6,197 nucleotides of DNA from contig DRKE01000231.1 of assembly GCA_011051925.1 (NCBI GenBank), positions 1 through 6,197 of the forward strand, written 5' to 3'. Position numbers and translations under genes: made by a program. Shown one piece after another: positions 1 to 6,197 of this stretch (the stretch's first letter is position 1; the number at the start of each line of letters is the position of its first letter). The notes beneath the pieces are model-generated. The model was not told the origin of the DNA. It was given only the letters and a program-made list of their open reading frames with translations, and did not search any database. This DNA comes from Deltaproteobacteria bacterium. GTDB lineage: Bacteria > Myxococcota_A > UBA9160 > UBA4427.

Positions 1-747
1 CCCGCCAATGACTTCCAGGCCGTCCACGGCAAAGGCGGGACGGCACGGATCGGCGGAAGGCTCCATTGGATCGGATCCCATCGTCTCCTCGAAGAACGTG
101 GCCAGGAGACACCCGAGATCCACGAAGAGCTCGAGCGCCTGGGTCGACAGGGCCAGTCGGTCGTCGTCCTCGGAAACGACGAGCATGTCTGCGGTTTCCT
201 CGCACTGGCAGACGGCCTGCGACACGAAACGCCGGAAGCGATCTCGCGGTTGAAGGCCATCGGCATATCGCCTCTCGTGATGTTGACGGGCGACAACGAG
301 GCGACCGCCCGCGCCATCGGAGCTCGGGCGGGAATCGACGAGGTCCATGCCGAACTGCTTCCCGAAGACAAGGTCGCGCTGATCGAAGCGCTCGCCGACC
401 GCTTCGGACACGTTGCGATGGTCGGTGACGGTGTGAACGACGCGCCCGCGATGGCCCGGGCATCGATCGGAATCGCGATGGGTGCGGCGGGCAGCGATGC
501 CGCGATCGAGACCGCGGATATCGCGCTCATGGCGGACGATCTCCTGAAGCTTCCATGGCTCGTCCATCACGCCAGACGAACGCTCGCCGTCATCCGGGCC
601 AACATCGGCCTTTCCCTGGGTATCAAGGTCCTTTTCGTCGTGTTGACGGTGATGGGGCATGCGTCACTCTGGAGCGCGATCGCGGCCGACATGGGCGCTT
701 CCCTGGTCGTCACCTTCAACGGGCTTCGTCTTCTCCGCTCCCCGTAG
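1..747 (+). CDS. P1B-type heavy-metal-translocating ATPase, ZntA/CadA-like (5' truncated)
   Basis: This is the C-terminal 248 residues of an inner-membrane pump that exports a soft divalent metal (probably Zn2+, Cd2+ or Pb2+) using ATP. Frame 1 is open from the first base, so the gene starts outside the window. The fragment begins in the nucleotide-binding domain at a GKG loop (residues 10-12). The phosphorylation-domain motifs follow: TGDN at 96-99, LPEDK ending at K124, and GDGVNDAPA from 142. The last two membrane helices cover about 197-245. K209 and D230 lie 21 residues apart, matching the spacing of the ZntA metal-site residues K693 and D714. The ending NGLRLLRSP resembles ZntA's C-terminus. 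The CPC metal motif, the DKTGT phosphorylation site and any N-terminal metal domain lie upstream and are not visible. The copper class is less likely because its usual helix-7/8 residues are absent. The gene is followed after 99 bases by a small exported protein on the same strand. Confidence 0.95.
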   Translation, partial: PANDFQAVHGKGGTARIGGRLHWIGSHRLLEERGQETPEIHEELERLGRQGQSVVVLGNDEHVCGFLALADGLRHETPEAISRLKAIGISPLVMLTGDNEATARAIGARAGIDEVHAELLPEDKVALIEALADRFGHVAMVGDGVNDAPAMARASIGIAMGAAGSDAAIETADIALMADDLLKLPWLVHHARRTLAVIRANIGLSLGIKVLFVVLTVMGHASLWSAIAADMGASLVVTFNGLRLLRSP

Positions 748-781
748 GAAGCCGTGACCCGGATCTCTAAAGCGCTGCCAC

Positions 782-817
782 CGGGATCCCGATTGATGAG
801 AAGGAGATACGGATCCG
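782..817. repeat. Pair of GGATCC-centred palindromes in the ATPase-downstream gap
   Basis: The 99-base gap after the ATPase gene contains a perfect 10-base palindrome CGGGATCCCG at 782-791 and a perfect 8-base palindrome CGGATCCG at 810-817. Another GGATC lies at 761-765. The sites could bind a dimeric regulator or pair with each other in RNA. They are short, and GATC is common throughout this window, so chance is a serious alternative. No T-run follows either palindrome, so a classical intrinsic terminator is not supported. No convincing -35/-10 promoter was seen in the gap. Confidence 0.3.
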
Positions 818-833
818 GCCAACGATTTGAAAA

Positions 834-840
834 AAGGAGA
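834..840 (+). promoter_or_regulatory. Strong ribosome binding site deciding the start of the small exported protein
   Basis: AAGGAGA lies seven bases (counting from the end of AAGGAG at 839) before the ATG at 847. It is the best Shine-Dalgarno match seen in the window. It selects 847 over the in-frame upstream candidates at 754 and 796, neither of which has a good site. The octamer AAGGAGAT also occurs 33 bases earlier at 801-808, but no suitable start codon follows that copy. Confidence 0.75.
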
Positions 841-846
841 TGGACC

Positions 847-1320
847 ATGCAGCGAAGACATCGGATGATGATCGCTTTCGTGACTTCGACCCTGATCTTC
901 GGATCCGCCTTCGAGGCCCTTGCACAGCAGTCTCGAGTCCGGTCGATCGACCCGATCCTGCGAGGCAATCCGAAGCGGGACGCGGGTGGCTCCTGCGTCT
1001 ACGACCGCGACGGTCGAGTCGTCTTCTCGCCCGCCGGCAAGGAATGCCGCGACCGGCGCAACCACCTGATGGATCTCGATACGGCCCGATCGGACCTCAT
1101 GGCGGAATTTCCTCCGGAAGTGAAGAAGGAGCTTGCCCGGCTCCTCGCAGATCATGATCACATCGCGGACGAGGTCGCTCGCCTGCGCCATGTGATCCGG
1201 AACGAAGACCGCAACGCCGCCCTGCGAGCAGCGGAAAAGATCAGTGCGGAGTTGACGGACCATACGGTGCGGGAAGAGCGCTTCATGGAGGATCTCGGTC
1301 GGGCACCCGACGCCAGATGA
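847..1320 (+). CDS. Small exported protein with a two-helix hemerythrin-like segment
   Basis: I do not recognise this 157-aa protein by name. The start at 847 is chosen for its ribosome binding site and because it gives a clean signal peptide: basic N-terminus (MQRRHR), hydrophobic core at about 7-22, and an ALA site at 24-26 with likely cleavage before Q27. The mature protein is then about 131 aa and periplasmic or secreted. A short region with two cysteines (C50, C67) and the phrase VYDRDGRVVFSP follows. Residues about 91-150 look like two amphipathic helices. The first holds D102-H103-D104-H105, and the second holds H139-x3-E143 followed by E144. This His plus HxxxE arrangement recalls half of a hemerythrin/HHE di-iron bundle. 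The segment is charged and rich in Arg, Glu and Asp. A full HHE domain has four helices, so this could dimerise, bind another metal, or be a fortuitous helical hairpin. The gene sits between a metal-export ATPase and a molybdenum enzyme, which is compatible with a metal or redox role, but the function is inferred only. Confidence 0.85.
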   Translation: MQRRHRMMIAFVTSTLIFGSAFEALAQQSRVRSIDPILRGNPKRDAGGSCVYDRDGRVVFSPAGKECRDRRNHLMDLDTARSDLMAEFPPEVKKELARLLADHDHIADEVARLRHVIRNEDRNAALRAAEKISAELTDHTVREERFMEDLGRAPDAR

Positions 1321-1357
1321 ACCGATCACTGCGGGCCGCCCATGATAGAATCGACGG

Positions 1358-3598
1358 ATGCCCCGTGAGACACGCCCCTCGATCTGCCGGTTCTGTCACG
1401 CGAATTGCGGAATTCTCGTCGAACTCGAGGACGGTCGCCCCGTTCGCGTGACGGGGGACCCGGACAATCCAGCCTATCGCGGTTTCATCTGCGCCAGGGG
1501 AAGGCGGCTTCCCGAGCAGCACGCACATCCGGATCGGCTTCTCTGCTCCCGAAAGCGCATACCCGCAAAGACCGGATCGAGCATCCCGGGCAACGACCTC
1601 GCCCGAGCCGTGAACGACGGTGGCACGCGCTTCGAGAAGATCGGGGCCGGGGTCGCCATGGACGAGATCGCGGCCCGGATCGGCGAGATCGTGCGTGACC
1701 ACGGCCCCCGATCCGTCGCGCTCTATCCGGGAACCTATGCCGGCCCCCATCCCGCTTCGATTCCGACCTCGATCGGCTGGTTGCTCGCACTCGGCTCCCG
1801 AATGCTGTTCACCGCCGCGTCGATCGATCAACCTGGAAAGCACGTCGCGAATGCCATCCACGGACGCTGGCTCGGCGGATCCCACGTCTTCGACGAATCG
1901 GATGTCTGGATGCTGGTCGGCAACAATCCGCTCATCTCGATCTCCGGCGGGATTCCCCCGGCCAACGTCGGGAGACGACTCCGACACGCGAAAAAGCGAG
2001 GGCTGAAGCTCATCGTCATCGATCCACGTCGCACGGAAGTCGCCCGTTTCGCCGACATCCATCTCCAACCGAAGCCCGGCGAGGATCCAGCGATCCTCGC
2101 CGCGATGCTGCACGTCGTCGTCCGGGAAAAGCGCCACGACCCCGAGTTCATCGAAGCGCACTGCTCGGGGTTCGATGCCCTCTCACGTGCCGTCGAACGC
2201 TTCACACCGGAGTTCGCGGCTCGTCGAGCGGGGATCGGGGCCGATGAGATCGAACGGGCAGCACGCAGCTTCGCTCGGGGACCCCGAGGCTGCGGCGTGG
2301 CCGGCACGGGCCCCAACATGTCGCCTCACGGAAACCTCACCGAATACCTCCTCCTGGCATTGAATACGATCTGTGGACGCTGGCGTCGCGAGGGAGAGCG
2401 CGTACCCAATCCCGGCGCGCTCCTTCCGCGGGCAATCCCGAAAGCCCAGGCGTCGGCACCCCGCCCGGGTTGGGGATTCGGCGAATCCCTCGCGTCGAGG
2501 GGGCTCACGAGTTCGGCAGCCGGTCTTCCGACCGCGGCCCTCGCGGACGAGATCCTCCACGAAGGCAAGGATCGGATCCGATGCCTGATCTGCGTGGGGA
2601 GCAACCCGGTGGCGGCCTGGCCCGACCAGGCGAAGACCGTGCGGGCCATGGAGAGACTCGATCTGCTGGTCTGCCTCGACCCGAAAATATCGGCCACCGC
2701 GAGGTTCGCGGACTACGTCATCGCCCCGAAGCTCTCCCTCGAAACGCCCGGACTCTCGATCTCGAGCGAAGCGCTCGAACAGACCTATGTCGCCATGGGC
2801 TATTCCGAGCCCTATGCCCAGTACACCCCGGCAATCGCCGATCCACCTCCGGGTGCGGATGTCATCGAAGAATGGGAGTTCTTCCACGGACTGGCGAAGA
2901 GGATGGGGCTCCGACTGACGTGTCGTCCGATCCGGCCCGAGACCGGCGTCCTGCGCGAGCGACGTCATGCCTTCGAACTCGACATGGATCGCAGGCCCTC
3001 GACGGACGAAGTCCTCGAGGGATTGATGAATGGGTCGAGAATCCCGCTCGACGAACTGAAGCGCCACCCCCATGGACGGATCTTCGACGAAGAGACGATT
3101 CGTGTGGCCCCTGCAGATCCGGATGCCACGGACCGTCTCGACGTCGGCAACGCCGACATGCTGGCCGAACTCCTCGGCCTGCACGACGAAGGGTCCGACG
3201 ATCGGGACCGACCCTTCCGGTTGATCTCACGTCGGATGCCGAATGTCTACAACTCCTCCGCTCGCGACATCGCGGCGCTCTCGAAGGGCCGCAACCACAA
3301 CCCGGCCTACCTCCATCCGGAGGATCTCGCGGCACTCGGCCTGGCAGCCGACGATCTGGTCGACATCACATCCGACCATGCTTCCATTCCGGCGATCGTC
3401 GCGCCCGCACCCGAGCTGCGGCGGGGAATCGTATCGATGGCACACGGGTTCGGCGGAGATCCCCGGAAGCCGGAATCCGTCCTCGAGGCGGGCAGCAACA
3501 CGGGACGACTCATCGACAATGCGTCCCATTTCGATCCCCATACCGGGATTCCGAGGATGAGTGCGATTCCGGTCTCGGTCACGCCTCGACGAGGATGA
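1358..3598 (+). CDS. Molybdopterin (bis-MGD) oxidoreductase with 4Fe-4S cluster, FdhF/NapA-type superfamily
   Basis: This 746-aa protein is a catalytic subunit of the Mo/W-bisPGD (DMSO reductase) superfamily. The N-terminus has C10-x2-C13-x3-C17-x27-C45, the 4Fe-4S motif, followed by a PDRL segment (58-61). Cofactor-binding landmarks follow: GNNP (188-191), IDPRRTE (from 221), VGSNP (413-417) and a C-terminal dinucleotide-binding domain at about 618-746 with SMAHGFG (693-699). Length is close to FdhF/NapA-type enzymes. No twin-arginine or other signal peptide is visible, so it is probably cytoplasmic. The segment aligned with the metal-ligand loop reads SIDQPGKHV (155-163). It appears to have Val where FDH has selenocysteine and NapA has Cys. 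A related look is seen in some actinobacterial 'formate dehydrogenase-like' oxidoreductases of unknown substrate. The residue after the fourth cysteine motif is Arg47 (CARG), not the CxKG lysine of FDH and NapA. The substrate is unknown. No electron-transfer subunit is encoded beside it in the window. The ATG at 1358 has only a weak ribosome site. The 3' end overlaps the convergent gene by 20 bases. Confidence 0.93.
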   Translation: MPRETRPSICRFCHANCGILVELEDGRPVRVTGDPDNPAYRGFICARGRRLPEQHAHPDRLLCSRKRIPAKTGSSIPGNDLARAVNDGGTRFEKIGAGVAMDEIAARIGEIVRDHGPRSVALYPGTYAGPHPASIPTSIGWLLALGSRMLFTAASIDQPGKHVANAIHGRWLGGSHVFDESDVWMLVGNNPLISISGGIPPANVGRRLRHAKKRGLKLIVIDPRRTEVARFADIHLQPKPGEDPAILAAMLHVVVREKRHDPEFIEAHCSGFDALSRAVERFTPEFAARRAGIGADEIERAARSFARGPRGCGVAGTGPNMSPHGNLTEYLLLALNTICGRWRREGERVPNPGALLPRAIPKAQASAPRPGWGFGESLASRGLTSSAAGLPTAALADEILHEGKDRIRCLICVGSNPVAAWPDQAKTVRAMERLDLLVCLDPKISATARFADYVIAPKLSLETPGLSISSEALEQTYVAMGYSEPYAQYTPAIADPPPGADVIEEWEFFHGLAKRMGLRLTCRPIRPETGVLRERRHAFELDMDRRPSTDEVLEGLMNGSRIPLDELKRHPHGRIFDEETIRVAPADPDATDRLDVGNADMLAELLGLHDEGSDDRDRPFRLISRRMPNVYNSSARDIAALSKGRNHNPAYLHPEDLAALGLAADDLVDITSDHASIPAIVAPAPELRRGIVSMAHGFGGDPRKPESVLEAGSNTGRLIDNASHFDPHTGIPRMSAIPVSVTPRRG

Positions 3599-5129
3599 GC
3601 ATGAGGATCGCGGTCGCGGAAGCCATCGCGAGAAGCTGCCCCGCCAGTACGATGCCCCCGTCCAGCCCGGGACGCGACCAGCTCGGCCAGAAGCGCCCCT
3701 CCCGAACAGCGACGATGGCAGCACCTGCGGCCATGGCGATGAAGGGGACGTATTGGACATAGTATCGGCCATGTGCGACCGCGAAGAAGGGCTGGAGCGA
3801 GAAGAAGAAGAAAACGTATTTGTACAACATCGAAAGGATCAGGCTCCGCCGATCGGCAGATACGGGGATCGCGAAGAGCAGGATCCCGAGCGAGAGCAGA
3901 ACCCGCCAGACCCCATGGTTCAAGCGTTCTGCCGACTCGAAGATCCCTCGCCATCCGTCGGGAGGAAGAATACGGCCCCCCGCTCGCGAGATCGTCTCGA
4001 AACGCTTCATGAATGCCTCGCTATCCAGCCAATAGGAGCGAAGATTCCGACGAACGCGATCGACGTAGCCCTTCAGCGTGAGGTGGTCCGTGGCCCTCTC
4101 GAGCTCGACCCCTGCCTGGTCCCGAAATGAACGTCCGGCTGCGCGCGCGCGATCCTGGATGTGTCGATGGACGCGAAAGAAGGGATTGGATTCGCGCGGA
4201 TCTCCGATCGAGCCGACATATTCCGGATCCCCGAAAGCGATGATCTGGGACATCGTCATGCTCGTCGTCGTGACATGAAAGCCGTGACTGCGGCTGACCA
4301 GGATCGTCCATGGAGCGAGCGCGAACACGAAGGCGAGGCTACAGAGCCCTCCGACCAGAGCGAAATGCCGCAGGCGCTCCCGAAGGATTCCGCGGCCGTA
4401 GGAAGACAGGAAGATACCCACGAGAAGGAGGGGGAGACACAGCCAATAGGCGCCTCTCAGATAGGTCACGACGGCGAGACCGAGCCCGAGCAGGATACCC
4501 CGGCGCGGACTCAGCCCCTCGCCTTCGCAGGATTCGATCTGGCCGACCAGCCACGAGCCGAGCAGAAGGAACGTGTGTGCGGCCAGGAGGTCGCCCCAGA
4601 AAAGGAACGAGTAGATCACATAGTAGGGCAACGCGACGGGAACGAGGAGGAAGACGAGGCTCGCGATCCTGCCGTTTCGTTTGAAGAGGCTCTTCGCGAT
4701 GAGGCAGACGAGCAGGAAATTCAGGACACCGAGGTAGAGGCGCAATACGACGATCGACCGTCCGAAGACGGTCCCCATCGCGATCAGGACGGGCATCCCG
4801 GGCATGAACCAGCCTCGATCGACGATCCGATCCAGGATGCCCGATACGGCCGCCCAGTCGAACCGGCCCGCATGGGCCAACAGGTCCAGAACGAGGGTCG
4901 CCCGCTCGAGATACCATGCCTCATCACCGGAGGGCGGCAGGCCCCGGACGAAAACGATGAAATAGAGCGAGAGAACGGTCGCCACCACGAAACAAGGCCA
5001 TCGCCCCGGCACCGCCAGCCGCCCACCCGGCTCGCTGGATCCCGTCGGTGGATCTTCCCGCTTCGGCGGCTGCATCATTCCGTCCCCTGGCCCCTCCGCC
5101 CGTGCACTGGCCATCCATCCGGGATCCAT
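3579..5129 (-). CDS. Multi-spanning GT-C family glycosyltransferase (ArnT/PMT-like)
   Basis: This protein (516 aa from the first ATG) is a predicted inner-membrane GT-C glycosyltransferase. Such enzymes take a sugar from a polyprenyl-phosphate donor and place it on a lipid, glycan or protein on the periplasmic face. The first membrane helix (about 45-62) is followed by PPSGDEAWYLERA, where D69-E70 fits the acidic pair in the first external loop of ArnT/PMT-like enzymes. Many further hydrophobic segments follow, then a large polar loop at about 300-380. The C-terminal HGRYYVQYVPF segment is typical of the family. Start choice is uncertain. ATGs also occur at 5114, 5078 and 5075. The complement of 5083-5088 reads AGGGGA, seven bases ahead of the 5075 ATG, so the true protein may begin at the MM pair and be about 499 aa. 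It lies 71 bases downstream of the ArnC-like gene on the same strand, so the two are likely co-transcribed. Donor sugar and acceptor are unknown. Confidence 0.88.
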   Translation of the reverse strand: MDPGWMASARAEGPGDGMMQPPKREDPPTGSSEPGGRLAVPGRWPCFVVATVLSLYFIVFVRGLPPSGDEAWYLERATLVLDLLAHAGRFDWAAVSGILDRIVDRGWFMPGMPVLIAMGTVFGRSIVVLRLYLGVLNFLLVCLIAKSLFKRNGRIASLVFLLVPVALPYYVIYSFLFWGDLLAAHTFLLLGSWLVGQIESCEGEGLSPRRGILLGLGLAVVTYLRGAYWLCLPLLLVGIFLSSYGRGILRERLRHFALVGGLCSLAFVFALAPWTILVSRSHGFHVTTTSMTMSQIIAFGDPEYVGSIGDPRESNPFFRVHRHIQDRARAAGRSFRDQAGVELERATDHLTLKGYVDRVRRNLRSYWLDSEAFMKRFETISRAGGRILPPDGWRGIFESAERLNHGVWRVLLSLGILLFAIPVSADRRSLILSMLYKYVFFFFSLQPFFAVAHGRYYVQYVPFIAMAAGAAIVAVREGRFWPSWSRPGLDGGIVLAGQLLAMASATAILMLILVEA

Positions 5130-5200
5130 CAGCTGTCATCCCGAAGCCAGCGACGAAGCGGACTGTCGTCGACGCCATCGGTCTCCGCCGGCAGCCTGGC

Positions 5201-6172
5201 CTATTCCGCGTCGGAATCCGGTTTGCCGGGATGCGCGCCCCGCCCCACGGAAGCCCGGATCGAATAGGGCGGGCGCCCCATCGTACGAAAATGGATCCGT
5301 GCCAGGTACTCTCCGAGAATTCCGAGTGAGAAGAGCTGTGCGCCCGAGAAGATCGCGATGACCGAAGCGAGAAAGGGAAATCCGGCGACCGTCGTTCCCT
5401 CGATCAGATAGCGGCCGACCACGTAGATCAGGACGAGAACGCCCATCAGCGTGAACGCGAAACCCGTCAGACTCGCAAATTGCAATGGGAGCACGCTGAA
5501 GCCCGTCAGCATGTCGAGTGCATGCTTCAAGAGCATGCGGAGCGTGTAGTTCGATCGGCCCGCGGCCCGGGCGTCATGCCTCACACGCACGGAGCTGAAG
5601 CGCGTGCTGCCCCAGGTGAGAAGGACATCGATGTTCACGAAGGGACCGTGATTCGGACCGAAGGCTTCGCGAATCTCGGTTCGAAACGCCCGGAACGCGG
5701 AGATCCGCCCCGCGGTCTCGGCCCCCATCGCCGACTGCAGCACGACTTTCGTGATCCGCGAGGCCAGATTCCGGAACAATCCGTGCTGCTCCCGATCGGG
5801 CGCGCCATAGACGACATCCAGATCGTCTCCGAGGGCGCCAAGGAGCTTCCCGATCTCTTCGGGCGGATTCTGCAGATCATCGTCCATCGTGACGACGATC
5901 TCGTGCCGCGCGAGCCGGATTCCGCATAACAACGCGTTGTGCTGGCCATAGTTCCTCTTGAGGTCGATTCCGACGAGCCAGGGACGGGTCCGGCCCAGCG
6001 ACTCGATGACCGACCAGCTCTCGTCCGGGCTGTCGTCGTTCACGAGGATGACCTCGAAGTCGGCTTCCAGCGCACGAAGGGATTCTTCCAGCCGGTCGAC
6101 CAGCGACTCGAGGATGGGCGCACTCCGATAGACCGGGATCACGACACTGAGCGAGGGAAGCTTCTCTTTCAT
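5201..6172 (-). CDS. Polyprenyl-phosphate glycosyltransferase, GT2 family, ArnC/GtrB/DPM1-like
   Basis: This 323-aa enzyme probably transfers a sugar from a nucleotide donor to undecaprenyl phosphate at the cytoplasmic face of the inner membrane. Its length matches ArnC-type proteins (about 320 aa). The GT-A fold begins with LSVVIPVYRS (8-17) and continues with VNDDSPD (44-50), KRNYGQHNAL (72-81) and the metal/nucleotide motif MDDDLQNPPEE (96-106, with D97-D99). GRSNYTL follows before the membrane part. Two hydrophobic segments lie at about 226-250 and 264-287. GEYLARIHFRTMGRPPY, typical of the family, follows the second. The stop is TAG at 5203-5201. The ATG at 6172 lacks a well-spaced ribosome site, but its first four bases are ATGA, which could overlap the stop of a gene further right. 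The gene precedes a GT-C transferase, the usual partner that uses the lipid-linked sugar. No flippase (GtrA/ArnE/ArnF type) is seen in the window. The sugar cannot be deduced. Confidence 0.93.
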   Translation of the reverse strand: MKEKLPSLSVVIPVYRSAPILESLVDRLEESLRALEADFEVILVNDDSPDESWSVIESLGRTRPWLVGIDLKRNYGQHNALLCGIRLARHEIVVTMDDDLQNPPEEIGKLLGALGDDLDVVYGAPDREQHGLFRNLASRITKVVLQSAMGAETAGRISAFRAFRTEIREAFGPNHGPFVNIDVLLTWGSTRFSSVRVRHDARAAGRSNYTLRMLLKHALDMLTGFSVLPLQFASLTGFAFTLMGVLVLIYVVGRYLIEGTTVAGFPFLASVIAIFSGAQLFSLGILGEYLARIHFRTMGRPPYSIRASVGRGAHPGKPDSDAE

Positions 6173-6197
6173 GACAGATCGGAACTCCGCGCGACAG

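Noticed and set aside
8..428. Open frames in frames 2 and 3 over the ATPase 5' region
   Set aside because: They are composed of Arg/Ser-rich shadow sequence, and frame 1 carries clear P-type ATPase motifs from base 1.
754..846. Longer N-terminus for the small exported protein (start at 754 or 796)
   Set aside because: There is no ribosome site at either, and the extension would put about 30 (from 754) or 17 (from 796) polar residues ahead of a well-formed signal peptide.
664..1329. 221-aa minus-strand open frame opposite the small exported gene
   Set aside because: It has no recognisable domain and is a mirror of high-GC coding sequence. The plus-strand frame has a strong ribosome site and a signal peptide.
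1283..3184. Minus-strand open frames of 292 and 333 aa opposite the oxidoreductase
   Set aside because: The plus strand shows continuous family motifs. These frames show no domain and are expected in GC-rich antisense.
2470..3762. 430-aa plus-strand open frame in a second frame of the oxidoreductase
   Set aside because: It is Arg/Gly/Pro-rich out-of-frame sequence without motifs, running beyond the real stop into the convergent gene.
4139..4150. GCGCGCGCGC dinucleotide run
   Set aside because: It is short and lies inside the GT-C coding frame as Arg/Ala codons. It is possible Z-DNA, but nothing supports a function.
5130..5200. Terminator or promoter between the two glycosyltransferase genes
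   Set aside because: I saw no GC-rich hairpin with a T-run and no clear -35/-10 pair in these 71 bases.
4161..5267. 368-aa plus-strand open frame opposite the GT-C gene
   Set aside because: It is a highly charged, repeat-like antisense translation. The minus strand encodes a coherent membrane protein with the family's acidic motif.

Overview
This is a bacterial window with mid-60s % GC (estimated by eye), compact genes and strong G/C third-position bias. It holds five protein genes in two convergent groups. A periplasm-directed signal peptide and a polyprenyl-phosphate glycosyltransferase pair suggest a Gram-negative, high-GC bacterium. The sequence alone does not identify a phylum. I see no rRNA, tRNA, insertion sequence, integrase, CRISPR array or long repeat, and no gene-free stretch exceeds 100 bases.

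Plus-strand group (1-3598). It opens with the C-terminal part of a P1B-type heavy-metal ATPase, cut by the left edge. The Lys/Asp pair in its last two membrane helices matches the zinc/cadmium/lead exporter ZntA. After 99 bases comes a small exported protein (157 aa from its best start). Its C-terminal half looks like two helices carrying a hemerythrin-like pattern: DHDH in the first helix and HxxxE in the second. After 37 more bases comes a 746-aa molybdopterin oxidoreductase with an N-terminal 4Fe-4S motif. It seems to lack the Cys, selenocysteine or Ser that usually ligates the metal. The order and spacing allow one transcript, but nothing shows that the three proteins share a pathway.

Minus-strand group (3579-6172, read right to left). 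A 323-aa ArnC/GtrB-like GT2 glycosyltransferase with two C-terminal membrane helices is followed by a 516-aa multi-spanning GT-C (ArnT/PMT-like) glycosyltransferase. In the usual scheme the first enzyme loads a sugar onto undecaprenyl phosphate. The second uses the flipped lipid-linked sugar on the outer side of the inner membrane to decorate an envelope glycan or lipid. Sugar and acceptor cannot be read from the sequence.

The two groups meet tail to tail: the oxidoreductase and GT-C reading frames overlap by 20 bases, leaving no room for an intergenic terminator. The most interesting items are the half-hemerythrin-like exported protein and the unusual active-site region of the oxidoreductase. 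I did not find a clearly new multi-gene system.
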